Below, in pieces: positions 17,980 through 27,508 of a DNA stretch of 64,000 nucleotides. The stretch is from Vreelandella alkaliphila (lineage in GTDB: Bacteria > Pseudomonadota > Gammaproteobacteria > Pseudomonadales > Halomonadaceae). The notes under the pieces are model-generated. The model saw nothing but the letters and a program-made list of their open reading frames with translations. It made no database searches and had not been told where the DNA came from. Location of the stretch: positions 1 to 64,000 of the forward strand of contig NZ_JABASV010000006.1 of assembly GCF_016107625.1 (NCBI RefSeq), read 5' to 3'. Both the position numbers and the translations under genes were made by a program. How positions within the stretch are numbered: the stretch's first letter is position 1; each line of letters opens with the position of its first letter.

Positions 17980-18501
17980 ATGTCACTTGCTTATATTGGT
18001 CTAGGTAGCAATCTGGATGACCCCGTCAGCCACATTCGCCAAGCCCTACGAGAACTGGACACACTGCCTCTTTGCCAGTTGGTGGCCCAGTCGTCCCTAT
18101 ACGCTACACGGCCAATAGGGCCACAGGACCAGCCTGACTTCATTAACGCCGTGGCCGCCCTTGAAACTACGCTTTCTCCGCTGGCACTACTGGACCAGCT
18201 TCAAGGGCTAGAGCAACGCCACCGCCGTCGGCGATTGCGCCACTGGGGGCCGCGCACGCTGGATTTAGATCTGCTGCTTTACAATCAAGACACGATCGCG
18301 CGCCCTAGGCTTCAGGTTCCTCATCCCCATATGCATGAACGCGCCTTTGTATTAGCGCCTCTTGAAGAACTGGTGTCTGCTACTCAATTAGAGCCAATAG
18401 TGCTTTATCAACAGCCGCTTGCTGAGTGGCTGAAGCAGCTTGAGCAAAGTGGGATACAACGGTTAGACAATCCAAATGCTACCGTGACTGCTACCGTCTG
18501 A
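17980..18501 (+). CDS. folK: 2-amino-4-hydroxy-6-hydroxymethyldihydropteridine pyrophosphokinase
   Basis: Transfers pyrophosphate from ATP to 6-hydroxymethyl-dihydropterin in folate synthesis, feeding FolP. Motifs: YIGLGSNLDDP at the N-terminus, ATRPIGPQDQPDFINAV, and RHWGPRTLDLDLLLY carrying the two metal-binding aspartates. 173 aa from the ATG at 17980, 7 nt after the pcnB stop with AAGAA before it; the open frame upstream overlaps pcnB and is not family sequence. Confidence 0.94.
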   Translation: MSLAYIGLGSNLDDPVSHIRQALRELDTLPLCQLVAQSSLYATRPIGPQDQPDFINAVAALETTLSPLALLDQLQGLEQRHRRRRLRHWGPRTLDLDLLLYNQDTIARPRLQVPHPHMHERAFVLAPLEELVSATQLEPIVLYQQPLAEWLKQLEQSGIQRLDNPNATVTATV

Positions 18502-18568
18502 CACAAATCTCGACACCAAGCCCCCATTCAGGTAACAATTGCCAGTTACGCCACTTCACGCTTGCAAG

Positions 18569-18607
18569 GATGCAACGTTAATAATGGTCGGCTGCCCACG
18601 TTGCATC
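18569..18607 (+). repeat. 10-bp inverted repeat in the panB leader
   Basis: GATGCAACGT (18569-18578) and ACGTTGCATC (18598-18607) are perfect inverses with a 19-nt loop, 30 bp before the panB start. No T run follows, so it is not a simple terminator. Confidence 0.6.
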
Positions 18608-18636
18608 GGCCCACTTAGAAACTACGAGAGCACGCC

Positions 18637-19428
18637 ATGAAAACCGTCACCCTGAGCACTCTGCAGGCGTATAAGCGCGCCGGCGAAACGTTCAGTTGCC
18701 TGACCGCTTACGATGCCTCTTTTGCCCATGCCGCCAGCGCTGCAGGCGTTGATGTTCTGCTAGTCGGCGATTCCCTAGGCATGGTCTTACAAGGGCACAC
18801 TAGTACGCTTCCCGTGACTATGGAAGATATTTGCTACCACACACGCTGCACGGCGCGTGGTAAAGGCCATAGCCTGTTGATGGTGGACTTGCCGTTTATG
18901 AGCAACGCCACTACAGAGCGCATGCTAGAAGATTCTGCCGCATTGATGCGTGCTGGCGCTGAACTGGTAAAAGTCGAAGGCGAAGCATGGATGGCCGACG
19001 GTATCCGTGAGATGACCCGCCGCGGCGTTCCGGTATGCGCCCACCTTGGGTTAACACCGCAAACGGTCTACCAGCTAGGTGGTTATAAAGTGCAAGGCCG
19101 CGAAGCCGCCCAGGCCGAACAAATTATCAATGATGCCAAAGTGCTCGTTGAGGCAGGTGCTTCCGTGATTTTGCTGGAGTGTGTACCAGCCAGTCTTGGC
19201 AAAGCGGTAACTGAAGCCTTAGACGTCCCAGTGATTGGTATCGGCGCAGGCCCTGATACCGATGGCCAAATTCTAGTCATGCACGACGTGCTAGGCGTTA
19301 CTCATGGCCGCACGCCGCGCTTCGTCAAGAATTTCATGGCTGATGCTGAAAGCATTCAAAGCGCATTTGCACACTACCATGAAGCGGTTAAAACCCGTAT
19401 TTTCCCAGCCGCTGAGCACTGTTTTTAA
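18637..19428 (+). CDS. panB: 3-methyl-2-oxobutanoate hydroxymethyltransferase
   Basis: First step of pantothenate synthesis: ketoisovalerate plus methylene-THF gives ketopantoate. Signatures: [29 protein letters not shown] with the metal-binding Asp, [19 protein letters not shown], and [19 protein letters not shown]. 263 aa, usual length. Starts the panBCD run; panC begins 29 nt after its stop. Confidence 0.95.
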   Translation: MKTVTLSTLQAYKRAGETFSCLTAYDASFAHAASAAGVDVLLVGDSLGMVLQGHTSTLPVTMEDICYHTRCTARGKGHSLLMVDLPFMSNATTERMLEDSAALMRAGAELVKVEGEAWMADGIREMTRRGVPVCAHLGLTPQTVYQLGGYKVQGREAAQAEQIINDAKVLVEAGASVILLECVPASLGKAVTEALDVPVIGIGAGPDTDGQILVMHDVLGVTHGRTPRFVKNFMADAESIQSAFAHYHEAVKTRIFPAAEHCF

Positions 19429-19457
19429 GCGCCAACTGGAACGACCACGGCCCCTTT

Positions 19458-20327
19458 ATGCGCACTTTACGAGATATCAACGAATTACGTAGCACGCTCC
19501 GCGAATACCGCCAGCGTGGCCAACGCATTGCCTTAGTGCCCACCATGGGCAACCTGCATCAAGGCCACTTGGCGCTTGTGGCCAATGCTCGTCAGCACGC
19601 TGACGTCGTCATTTCAAGCCTGTTCGTGAACCCAATGCAGTTCGGTCCCGGGGAAGACCTGGACGCCTACCCACGGACGCTCGAGGCAGACCAAGCGCAG
19701 TTGACCGATGCTGGCTGCGATATTCTCTTCGCCCCCACCGTCAGCGCGCTTTACCCCAATGGCCTGGCTGCCCAGACTCTCGTGCATGTCCCCGACGTAG
19801 GTGAAGGGTTGTGCGGAGGCTCGCGCCCTGGGCACTTTGATGGCGTTTCTACCGTGGTCAGCATGCTATTTAATCTGGTGCAGCCGGATGTAGCTTGCTT
19901 CGGTGAAAAAGATTACCAGCAACTTGCGGTCATTCGTAAGCTGGTGAGTGATCTACACATGCCTATCGAGATTATCGGCGTACCGATTGTGCGCGCTGAT
20001 GACGGCCTAGCGCTCTCCTCTCGTAATGGTTATTTAAGTGCGTCTGAGCGCGCAAAAGCCCCCATGCTATATCGCACCTTATGCGAGCTACGCGATGCGT
20101 TAGAGCGCGGCACCTCCATCGAAGAGGTACTACAACAGGGTAAAACGGCACTGTATGATGCTGGCTTTACGCCTGACTACCTTGAGCTACGTGACGCAAC
20201 GCTTGCTCCTGTGAGCAGCTCGACACGCAGTGCCGTGCTACTAGCAGCGGCTAAGCTAGGCCCCGCTCGACTTATTGACAACATCAGCGTGCAGCTCCCA
20301 GACGCTGCCACTGACACTAGCGCGTAA
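19458..20327 (+). CDS. panC: Pantothenate synthetase (pantoate-beta-alanine ligase)
   Basis: Joins pantoate and beta-alanine using ATP. HIGH-type motif in [15 protein letters not shown] (about residues 27-41), [30 protein letters not shown], and LSSRNGYLS as the KMSKS-equivalent. 289 aa. Receives pantoate downstream of PanB and beta-alanine from PanD, both encoded next to it. Confidence 0.95.
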   Translation: MRTLRDINELRSTLREYRQRGQRIALVPTMGNLHQGHLALVANARQHADVVISSLFVNPMQFGPGEDLDAYPRTLEADQAQLTDAGCDILFAPTVSALYPNGLAAQTLVHVPDVGEGLCGGSRPGHFDGVSTVVSMLFNLVQPDVACFGEKDYQQLAVIRKLVSDLHMPIEIIGVPIVRADDGLALSSRNGYLSASERAKAPMLYRTLCELRDALERGTSIEEVLQQGKTALYDAGFTPDYLELRDATLAPVSSSTRSAVLLAAAKLGPARLIDNISVQLPDAATDTSA

Positions 20328-20353
20328 GCTAGTTTCGCTATTTAGGAGTTTCT

Positions 20354-20734
20354 ATGCACACGATTATGCTTAAAGCCAAGCTGCATATGGCTCGCGTTAC
20401 CCACGCGGTACTCAATTACGAAGGTTCCTGTGCTATCGACGGGGAATTGCTGGATATGGCCGGTATTCGCGAAAACGAGCAAATCCAGATCTATAACGTG
20501 GAAAACGGCGAGCGCTTCACTACCTACGCGATTCGTGGAGAAGAAGGCTCTCGGCTAATCTCCATCAATGGTGCAGCCGCGCATTTAGCCTCACCGGGGC
20601 ATCGGATTATTATTTGTAGTTACGCTCACTACTCCGAAGCAGAGCTTGAAAAGCATCAGCCTGCGCTTGTCTATCTGCAAGAAGGCAATCACGTTAGCCA
20701 CACCAGCAATGCGATTCCTGTCCAATTAGCGTAA
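20354..20734 (+). CDS. panD: Aspartate 1-decarboxylase
   Basis: Makes beta-alanine from aspartate. A pyruvoyl enzyme: self-cleavage occurs at the Gly-Ser bond in [13 protein letters not shown] (about residue 28), and the pyruvoyl group forms from that Ser. AANGAAAHL-type sequence ([17 protein letters not shown]) follows. 126 aa. AGGAG lies 5-6 nt before the ATG at 20354. Ends the panBCD unit before a terminator. Confidence 0.95.
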   Translation: MHTIMLKAKLHMARVTHAVLNYEGSCAIDGELLDMAGIRENEQIQIYNVENGERFTTYAIRGEEGSRLISINGAAAHLASPGHRIIICSYAHYSEAELEKHQPALVYLQEGNHVSHTSNAIPVQLA

Positions 20735-20761
20735 GCCAAGCAGTTGAGTAAGCAGCTATTT

Positions 20762-20787
20762 AACGGGCCGTTTTACGGCCCGTTTTT
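20762..20787 (+). terminator. Intrinsic terminator after panD
   Basis: AACGGGCCG and CGGCCCGTT form a 9-bp stem with a 5-nt loop, followed by a T run. The remaining sequence up to 20942 holds no gene that I can support. Confidence 0.92.
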
Positions 20788-20942
20788 ATTTGCCTAAAAA
20801 AGCGTATTGCCGCAATGCACAACCTTCCCCTATGCTGATAGATAAGTTCGACACAACATGCTAACAACAATGGAGAGTCCGCTTCCCCTGAAGCCTCTGT
20901 CCTCACTCGGAACGTTGCGTTACTTACCCAAGGAGTCATCAT

Positions 20943-22121
20943 ATGCAAGACGTGGTTATTGTCGCCGCTCGCCGCACCGCCGTAGGAAGCTTTGGTGGAT
21001 CACTCGCTGGCATTCCTGCTAGCGATTTAGGTGCATTGGTTATTAAAGACATTCTCGCCTCTACCGGCGTTGCCCCAGAGCAAATTGATGAAGTGTTGCT
21101 AGGCCAAGTGCTGACAGCTGGCGTAGGCCAAAACCCTGCGCGCCAGGCGGCTATCAAAGCTGGTCTGCCTGATGCCGTTCCAGCCATGACGATCAACAAG
21201 GTATGCGGCTCAGGCCTCAAGGCCCTGCACTTGGCTACCCAGGCCATCCGTTGCGGTGACGCCAGCGTTATTCTGGCAGGTGGACAGGAAAACATGTCTG
21301 CGTCCCCCCACATCCTGCCTAACTCGCGTAACGGTCAGCGCATGGGCGACTGGAAAGCGATTGATTCCATGGTTCACGATGGCCTGTGGGATGCATTCAA
21401 CAACTATCACATGGGTATTACCGCGGAAAACCTAGCGGAAAAATACAGTATCACTCGCGAAGCGATGGACGAGTTCGCGGCGGCCTCTCAGCAAAAAGCA
21501 GCGCAAGCTATCAGAGATGGTAAATTCAAAGGCCAGATCGTTCCTGTGGAAATTCCGCAGCGCAAAGGCGATCCAGTGGTGTTTGATACGGATGAGAACC
21601 CACGGGAAGTTACCGCTGAGAAGCTAGGTGGTATGCGCCCCGCGTTCAAGAAAGACGGCACCGTTACCGCCGGTAACGCCTCCTCCTTAAACGATGGCGC
21701 TGCAGTGGTGATGCTTTGCTCAGCAGAAAAAGCCAAAGAACTTGGCTTAGAGCCACTGGCGCGTATTGCCGCTTACTCTAACGCTGGCGTTGACCCAGCA
21801 ATTATGGGCATTGGCCCAGCTCCGGCCACCCGCCGCTGCCTCGAAAAAGCGGGCTGGAGCCTGGACGACCTTGACCTAGTAGAAGCTAACGAAGCATTCG
21901 CTGCTCAAGCGCTTTCAGTCAACAAAGAGTTGGGCTGGGATGTCAGCAAAGTGAACGTGAATGGCGGTGCTATTGCACTAGGCCACCCGATCGGTGCTTC
22001 TGGCTGTCGTATTTTGGTTAGCTTACTGCATGAAATGATTGCGCGTGATGCTAAGAAAGGCCTAGCCACCCTGTGTATCGGCGGCGGCCAAGGCGTCGCA
22101 CTGGCGATTGAGCGCCCTTAA
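20943..22121 (+). CDS. Acetyl-CoA acetyltransferase (thiolase II)
   Basis: Condenses two acetyl-CoA to acetoacetyl-CoA, or the reverse. Biosynthetic-type thiolase: nucleophile Cys88 ([12 protein letters not shown]), His348 ([10 protein letters not shown]) and Cys378 ([12 protein letters not shown]) all present. 392 aa, typical. In Halomonas such an enzyme often supplies polyhydroxybutyrate synthesis (PhaA role), but no phaB or phaC is adjacent, so atoB and phaA roles cannot be separated. A terminator follows. Confidence 0.93.
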   Translation: MQDVVIVAARRTAVGSFGGSLAGIPASDLGALVIKDILASTGVAPEQIDEVLLGQVLTAGVGQNPARQAAIKAGLPDAVPAMTINKVCGSGLKALHLATQAIRCGDASVILAGGQENMSASPHILPNSRNGQRMGDWKAIDSMVHDGLWDAFNNYHMGITAENLAEKYSITREAMDEFAAASQQKAAQAIRDGKFKGQIVPVEIPQRKGDPVVFDTDENPREVTAEKLGGMRPAFKKDGTVTAGNASSLNDGAAVVMLCSAEKAKELGLEPLARIAAYSNAGVDPAIMGIGPAPATRRCLEKAGWSLDDLDLVEANEAFAAQALSVNKELGWDVSKVNVNGGAIALGHPIGASGCRILVSLLHEMIARDAKKGLATLCIGGGQGVALAIERP

Positions 22122-22147
22122 CCACTTTTTCAATACGGTTAAACGTC

Positions 22148-22177
22148 ATGCCCCCGCTACTTAGCGGGGGCATTTTT
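22148..22177 (+). terminator. Intrinsic terminator after the thiolase gene
   Basis: ATGCCCCCGC and GCGGGGGCAT form a 10-bp stem with a 6-nt loop, then TTTTTG. Confidence 0.92.
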
Positions 22178-22207
22178 GTTAGCTTATTTTTACGGCTTTT
22201 TTAAGGA

Positions 22208-23377
22208 CTAGCGACGCTTCTCCCCTACAATGCTCGAAGGCGTTCGCCATACCAGTAAAGCCCCGAGCAAAAACAGCACTGATGCCGCCCACATAGCAAT
22301 CGGCAGGCTAGTGCCATCAACGATACGTCCACCAAACATGGCTCCTAAACCAATTGACATATTAAAGGTAAAGGCCATCAGCGCGGTAGCAGCCTCGGTA
22401 TTAGGTGCCGTACGTATAATCCAGGTTTGAATACTTACTGATACGCTGCCAAAAACAGCCCCCCATACCATTAGCAGCAGTACGCCGCTGGTAGGTTGAA
22501 CTCCCAGTAGCGGGAAAATAGCCACAACTAACAGTAACAAGCTAGGAATGGCCAGCACCGCCCGATAAGGGTGACGCCCAGCAAAGATACCTGCCGCGAT
22601 ATTACCTAAAATCCCGGCCGCCCCATATAGCAACAACAAACTGCCAACATGACGCTGAGCCACGCCACTAATCTCCTGCAGAATGGGGCTAATAAAGGTA
22701 TAAGCAGCAAAGTGCCCAATTACGACAAAGCCAGTGGTTAACACCGCGACACGCACGCCGCGATTGCTAAACTGCTGCGCTAACATACGCAACCGTACCG
22801 GCTCTCTTGGCGGCAGTGGCGGTAGCCAACACCATAGTGCAATGGAGGTTAAAAGACTCAGCCCTCCTAGCGCACCAAACGCCACCCGCCAGTTGCTCAG
22901 GTCCCCAAGCAGCGTGCCTAACGGCACCCCCAATACTGACGCAGCGGCCACACCACCGAAAATAATCGTCATGGCCTTGGCAACTTGATCGCTGGGCACC
23001 AGCCTTGGGGCAATACTGCCCGCAATGGCCCAAAACCCACCGATACTAATGCCCACCAACACACGGGCTGCCAGTAGTAACCCAAAATTGCTGGCCACTG
23101 CTGAAAGCGCGCTGCCAATCACCATCACAATCATCATCACCGTGAGCATAATGCGTCTATCTAGACGGCCTACCGCGACCGGCAACAGAGGCGCTGAGAA
23201 AGCGGCAACAACTCCCGGCACGGTCACCATAAGGCCCGCCATACCTGGTGTGACACCCATTGACGACGCCACCTGGGACAATAACCCTATAGGCAGTTGC
23301 TCAGCTGTCACCAATAAAAAAATGCCGATCATCACGGCCACTACCGCCCACCAACGCGGCGCTTGCTCCTTCTCCAT
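22208..23377 (-). CDS. Major facilitator superfamily transporter (DHA1-type exporter)
   Basis: Twelve-segment inner-membrane transporter. The N-terminal WWAVVAVMIGIFLLVTAEQLPIGLL and the loop PVAVGRLDRRIMLTVMM (motif A region) place it with drug or sugar exporters of the AraJ/PbuE type. 389 aa from the ATG at 23377, which has AGAGAAGAG just upstream; a start at 23416 would add 13 polar residues. Substrate unknown. Stands alone between two terminators. Confidence 0.85.
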   Translation of the reverse strand: MEKEQAPRWWAVVAVMIGIFLLVTAEQLPIGLLSQVASSMGVTPGMAGLMVTVPGVVAAFSAPLLPVAVGRLDRRIMLTVMMIVMVIGSALSAVASNFGLLLAARVLVGISIGGFWAIAGSIAPRLVPSDQVAKAMTIIFGGVAAASVLGVPLGTLLGDLSNWRVAFGALGGLSLLTSIALWCWLPPLPPREPVRLRMLAQQFSNRGVRVAVLTTGFVVIGHFAAYTFISPILQEISGVAQRHVGSLLLLYGAAGILGNIAAGIFAGRHPYRAVLAIPSLLLLVVAIFPLLGVQPTSGVLLLMVWGAVFGSVSVSIQTWIIRTAPNTEAATALMAFTFNMSIGLGAMFGGRIVDGTSLPIAMWAASVLFLLGALLVWRTPSSIVGEKRR

Positions 23378-23415
23378 GTTCTCTTCTCTTTTCCTATACT
23401 GCCTATAAAACGACA

Positions 23416-23446
23416 CCGCCCCCGCAACTGAAAGCTGCGGGGGCGG
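23416..23446 (-). terminator. Terminator after pnp
   Basis: CCGCCCCCGCA and TGCGGGGGCGG make an 11-bp stem. On the minus strand it lies about 20 nt past the pnp stop and is followed by a weak TCGTTTTA tract, so termination could be partial. Confidence 0.65.
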
Positions 23447-23465
23447 CCGTTACGTCTACATCGCT

Positions 23466-25610
23466 TTAGTTAGCGACGTCCGCCTCGGCAGCGGCAAAAG
23501 CTGCTTTCTCTTCCTCGGTGATCTCTTTGATTGAGAGTTTCACACGATTGCGGTTGTCGATATCCAATACTTTCACAATCACATCATCGCCTTCATTTAA
23601 GAAGTCGCGCACGTTGTTAACGCGCTCGGCAACAATTTGCGATATGTGAACCAAGCCGTCGGTACCCGGCATGATATTAACGAAAGCGCCAAAGTCCGCA
23701 ATGCGAACTACTTTACCGTTATAAAGCTTACCAATTTCCGCCTCTGCGGTAATTGCCAGCACGGTATCGATCGCTTTTTTGGCTGCGGCTTTATCTTCGG
23801 CGTAGATGCGCACGGTGCCATCATCATCTAGATCAATAGAAGCGCCGGTATCTTCGCAAATTTTACGAATCGTCGCGCCGCCTTTACCGATCACATCACG
23901 AATCTTGTCCGGATCAATTTTGATTGTCGCCATAGACGGAGCATTCTCCGACACATCGGTACGACTTTGACTGATCACGTCGTTCATCTGAGCAAGGATA
24001 CTGAGGCGAGCATCATGAGCCTGCTGCAGCGCTTTCTCCATGATCTCTTCATTGATGCCTTCAATCTTAATGTCCATCTGTAGAGCAGTAACGCCCTCTT
24101 CAGAACCGGCAACTTTGAAGTCCATATCGCCCAGGTGATCTTCGTCACCCAGGATATCGGTCAATACCGCATAGCCGTCTTCATCTTTCACCAAGCCCAT
24201 GGCAATACCTGCCACCGGTGCTTTTAATGGTACACCAGCATCCATCAGCGCGAGCGAGGAGCCGCACACTGACGCCATGGAGCTAGAACCGTTAGATTCG
24301 GTGATTTCCGATACCACACGGATGGTATAGGGGAAAACGTCTTCTGACGGCAGCATCGCTTGAACGCCACGGCGTGCTAAACGGCCATGGCCAATTTCGC
24401 GACGCTTCGGGCCGCCCATAAAGCCGGCTTCACCAACACAGTAAGGAGGGAAGTTGTAGTGCAGCATAAAGCGGTCTTTACGCTCACCTTCCAGGGACTC
24501 GATCAGCTGCGAATCGCGCAGGGTGCCCAAGGTAGCAATGGCGATGGCCTGAGTTTCACCACGGGTAAATACTGCCGAACCGTGTGTCTTAGGCAGTACA
24601 CCCACCTCAATCGCTAGAGGACGTACAGTGGCATTGTCGCGTCCATCGATACGGGGCTCGCCTTTTACGACACGAGAGCGTACAACGCGCTTTTCAAGGC
24701 CAGCAAACGCACCTTTCACGTCATCTTTGCTGAACTTACCTTCTACTTCTTCGCCTTCAGCAGTGGCCAACTGTGCAACCGCTTCATCTTTCAGCGCTGA
24801 CAGCGCATCTTGACGAGCCATTTTGTCAGTAATGCGATAAGCATCACCTACCTTGGCTTCAAAGGCATCGGCCATGGCCGTTTTCAGTGCTACATTTTCT
24901 TGAGCAGGCTGCCAATCCCAACGCGGTTTGCCAGCTTCAGCGACCAGCTCTTTAATCGCGCTAACGGCTACCTGCATTTCTTGGTGACCAAACAGCACGG
25001 CACCAAGCATTTCGTCTTCAAGCAGTTCCTGAGCTTCCGACTCCACCATCAATACGGCGTTTTCGGTACCGGCAACAACCATGTCCAGCTCTGAGGTAGT
25101 CAGCTCTTCAACGGTTGGGTTTAGGAAGTAGCCCTGCTCTTCATTAAAGCCCACGCGTGCCGCGCCAATCGGGCCGTTGAACGGCACACCAGCAATACCC
25201 AGCGCTGCCGAGGTGCCCAGTAGGGCTGCGATATCAGGGTCATGATTACGATCAGTCGACAGAACAGTACAGATAACCTGCACTTCGTTCATAAACCCTT
25301 TAGGAAATAGCGGACGGATCGGACGATCAATCAGACGTGAGGTAAGGGTTTCTTTCTCAGTAGGACGCCCTTCGCGCTTAAAGAAGCCGCCGGGGATCTT
25401 GCCCACTGCGTAGGTTTTCTCTTGGTAGTGTACCGAGAGTGGGAAGAAAGGCTGATTGGGGTTTGCTTCTTTTTTAGCCACAACCGTACACAGTACGACG
25501 GTTTCATCCATGGTCACCATAACGGCGCCAGTGGCTTGGCGAGCAATACGCCCAGTTTCTAGGGTGACGGTGCTACGACCGTATTGAAACGTTTTTTTTA
25601 CCGGATTCAC
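23466..25610 (-). CDS. pnp: Polyribonucleotide nucleotidyltransferase (PNPase)
   Basis: Phosphorolytic 3'-5' exoribonuclease, also a core part of the RNA degradosome. Two RNase PH-like domains ([20 protein letters not shown] start; second begins near [20 protein letters not shown] with FTRGETQ), an alpha-helical linker, a KH domain ([15 protein letters not shown], with GKGG) and a C-terminal S1 domain ([18 protein letters not shown]). The GTG at 25610 is preferred: AAGGAAG lies 6 nt before it, while the upstream ATG at 25628 has no ribosome site. About 714 aa. Downstream of rpsO in the conserved order. Confidence 0.96.
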   Translation of the reverse strand: MNPVKKTFQYGRSTVTLETGRIARQATGAVMVTMDETVVLCTVVAKKEANPNQPFFPLSVHYQEKTYAVGKIPGGFFKREGRPTEKETLTSRLIDRPIRPLFPKGFMNEVQVICTVLSTDRNHDPDIAALLGTSAALGIAGVPFNGPIGAARVGFNEEQGYFLNPTVEELTTSELDMVVAGTENAVLMVESEAQELLEDEMLGAVLFGHQEMQVAVSAIKELVAEAGKPRWDWQPAQENVALKTAMADAFEAKVGDAYRITDKMARQDALSALKDEAVAQLATAEGEEVEGKFSKDDVKGAFAGLEKRVVRSRVVKGEPRIDGRDNATVRPLAIEVGVLPKTHGSAVFTRGETQAIAIATLGTLRDSQLIESLEGERKDRFMLHYNFPPYCVGEAGFMGGPKRREIGHGRLARRGVQAMLPSEDVFPYTIRVVSEITESNGSSSMASVCGSSLALMDAGVPLKAPVAGIAMGLVKDEDGYAVLTDILGDEDHLGDMDFKVAGSEEGVTALQMDIKIEGINEEIMEKALQQAHDARLSILAQMNDVISQSRTDVSENAPSMATIKIDPDKIRDVIGKGGATIRKICEDTGASIDLDDDGTVRIYAEDKAAAKKAIDTVLAITAEAEIGKLYNGKVVRIADFGAFVNIMPGTDGLVHISQIVAERVNNVRDFLNEGDDVIVKVLDIDNRNRVKLSIKEITEEEKAAFAAAEADVAN

Positions 25611-25708
25611 GGCGACTTCCTTTAACATTAATATCTACTTGTCTTTTCGCTTGGGTCGTTTTGACTCGCCACCATTCTAGGCGCTGTGGCGCCATACGGC
25701 TACCAGAA

Positions 25709-25744
25709 ACAAAAAAACGGGCAGCCCACAAGGGGCTGCCCGTT
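25709..25744 (-). terminator. Terminator/attenuator between rpsO and pnp
   Basis: AACGGGCAGCCC and GGGCTGCCCGTT form a 12-bp stem with a 5-nt loop; on the minus strand a run of seven T follows. It would end the rpsO transcript, with pnp reached by read-through or by its own promoter. Confidence 0.92.
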
Positions 25745-25765
25745 TTTGATCGTTGCCGTTAACGC

Positions 25766-26035
25766 TTAACGACGCAGACCTAAACGCTGAATCAGAGACT
25801 GATAGCGTTCAAAATCTTTACGCTTCAGGTAATCCAACAGCTTACGACGCTGGTTTACCATGCGGATCAGACCACGACGAGAGTGGTGATCCTGCTTGTT
25901 GGTTTTGAAGTGGTCCTGCAGGCCATTGATGTTGGCGCTCAGCAGTGCAACCTGAACTTCAGGGGAACCGGTATCGTTATCGCCGCGGCCGTATTCGTTG
26001 ACGATCTCGGCCTTCTTCTCAGCGGTTAATGCCAT
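25766..26035 (-). CDS. rpsO: 30S ribosomal protein S15
   Basis: Primary 16S rRNA-binding protein of the small-subunit platform. The whole 89-residue protein is present: [47 protein letters not shown]. The ribosome site GGAGAG lies 6 nt before the ATG, and a pseudoknot-forming leader (26053-26100) stands just ahead, suggesting autoregulation by S15 as in E. coli. Confidence 0.97.
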   Translation of the reverse strand: MALTAEKKAEIVNEYGRGDNDTGSPEVQVALLSANINGLQDHFKTNKQDHHSRRGLIRMVNQRRKLLDYLKRKDFERYQSLIQRLGLRR

Positions 26036-26052
26036 CTGTCTCTCCAGTAAGC

Positions 26053-26100
26053 AATATGCCTAAAATTGAATGGGTGAGACCACGCATATTTGCAGTCTCA
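26053..26100 (-). promoter_or_regulatory. rpsO leader pseudoknot, candidate S15 operator
   Basis: On the transcript four segments interleave: TGAGAC (26100-26095), AATATGC (26090-26084), GTCTCA (26080-26075) and GCATATT (26059-26053). First pairs with third and second with fourth, giving an H-type pseudoknot with 6- and 7-bp stems that ends just before the rpsO ribosome site. E. coli S15 represses its own translation through a pseudoknot at the same place. Confidence 0.65.
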
Positions 26101-26154
26101 TGCAACTATCTTCACGTACAATTTTCGCGCAAATCGCTACGTCCTTGCAACGCT

Positions 26155-27075
26155 TTACGAGATAGCGACGGTACTTAACAGCCGCTTGGGAGCTACTTCC
26201 TGCGCCCCTTTTACAACGCCAAGGCCGATAAACGTCTCAGCGTAATAAAGTCTTGCCAGCGTATCAGGCTCAAGCACACCAATGGCTAAACTAGCCGATT
26301 GGCCGTGTGCAAGACGCCCGTAAGCCGTTTCATCCACCGTCAGCGACGGCAAATGATCGACCAGCACATCCGCAGGCATTAGTTCAGCCTCGCGGGTGGC
26401 TTGATCTGCCAGCGCTTCAAGGCCCTCCAGTGTCCACATTGCATCGCCGGTAAAGGGCCCCGTTTTGAGCCTTCTCAACTGGCTAATGTGGGCACCACAG
26501 CCCAGCGCATGACCAATATCTTCAGCCAAGGTGCGAATATACGTGCCTTTGCTGCAGCTGACTTCAATCTCAAAGGCAGTGCCCTCGAAAGCAAGCAGCC
26601 GCGCATCATACACGCTTACTCGCCGCGCTGCACGCTCAACGTGCTTACCCTCACGGGCAAGCTCATACAGCTTTTTGCCTTGATGCTTCAATGCCGAATA
26701 CATCGGCGGCACTTGGTCAATCTCGCCGTGAAAGCGAGCTAGGACTGACTCGACATCCCCAGCCGTTAAGCGGGGGACCTCTCGCCGTTCAATGACCGTG
26801 CCTTCGGCATCACCGGTGTCTGTAATCACACCCAGTTCTACACGGGTGCGATACATCTTGTCGGCTTCTAACAGGTGCGCGGAAAACTTAGTAGCTTCCC
26901 CAAGGCAAATAGGTAACAAGCCTGTTGCCATAGGGTCCAGCGTGCCGGTATGACCGGCTTTTTGCGCCTCAAACAGACGACGCACACGCTGCAGCGCATG
27001 GTTGCTGGAAATACCCTTAGGCTTATCCAGCAGCAATACGCCATTAACCGGCAATCCGCGACGGCGACGTGCCAT
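26155..27075 (-). CDS. truB: tRNA pseudouridine(55) synthase
   Basis: Makes the universal pseudouridine-55 in the tRNA T loop. The catalytic Asp is in GHTGTLDPMATGLLP (about residues 41-55), with NGVLLLDKPKGISSNHALQ before it and YSALKHQGKKLYELAREG and RCSKGTYIRTLAEDIG-type sequence (SCSKGTYIRTLAEDIG) later. C-terminal PUA-like region. 306 aa. Its ATG shares a base with the rbfA stop (TAATG), so it is translationally coupled. Confidence 0.95.
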   Translation of the reverse strand: MARRRRGLPVNGVLLLDKPKGISSNHALQRVRRLFEAQKAGHTGTLDPMATGLLPICLGEATKFSAHLLEADKMYRTRVELGVITDTGDAEGTVIERREVPRLTAGDVESVLARFHGEIDQVPPMYSALKHQGKKLYELAREGKHVERAARRVSVYDARLLAFEGTAFEIEVSCSKGTYIRTLAEDIGHALGCGAHISQLRRLKTGPFTGDAMWTLEGLEALADQATREAELMPADVLVDHLPSLTVDETAYGRLAHGQSASLAIGVLEPDTLARLYYAETFIGLGVVKGAQEVAPKRLLSTVAIS

Positions 27076-27491
27076 TAGCGCGTCTCCTCACCATTGTCAT
27101 TGTCGCTTCCCTCTTCATCATCCTGCTGGCGTGCGCGGTCAGTTGAAACCGCTTCGTCGATCAGTGACGAGAGGTGCTGGCCACGTACCACGCTTTCATC
27201 GTAATGAAAGCGCAGTTCAGGTACGTGACGCAGCTTAATACGCTTGGCAATTTGGCTCCTTAGAAAGCCTCCAGCGCGCTTTAGCACCTGCAGGTTTTCT
27301 TTGATACGCGCGGGATCTTGCTCACCCAATAAGGTGACATAGATATCGGCGTAGCCAAGATCACGGCTAACGGTCGCGCCGCTCACCGTTATCATGCCCA
27401 AACGCGGGTCTTTTACTTCGCGCTGGATCAGTACTGCCAGCTCCTTTTGGAGCTGGTCAGCAACTCGGTCGGTACGCTTAAATTCGCGCAT
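27075..27491 (-). CDS. rbfA: 30S ribosome-binding factor A
   Basis: KH-type protein needed for late 16S rRNA processing and cold adaptation. RTDRVADQLQKELAVLIQREVKDPRLGMITVSG at the start and ELRFHYDESVVRGQHLSSLIDEA late are family features. 138 aa with an acidic tail. GAGGAG stands 6 nt before the ATG. Lies between infB and truB, as in most gammaproteobacteria. Confidence 0.95.
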   Translation of the reverse strand: MREFKRTDRVADQLQKELAVLIQREVKDPRLGMITVSGATVSRDLGYADIYVTLLGEQDPARIKENLQVLKRAGGFLRSQIAKRIKLRHVPELRFHYDESVVRGQHLSSLIDEAVSTDRARQQDDEEGSDNDNGEETR

Positions 27492-27508
27492 GATTGCTCC
27501 TCGCGGCC

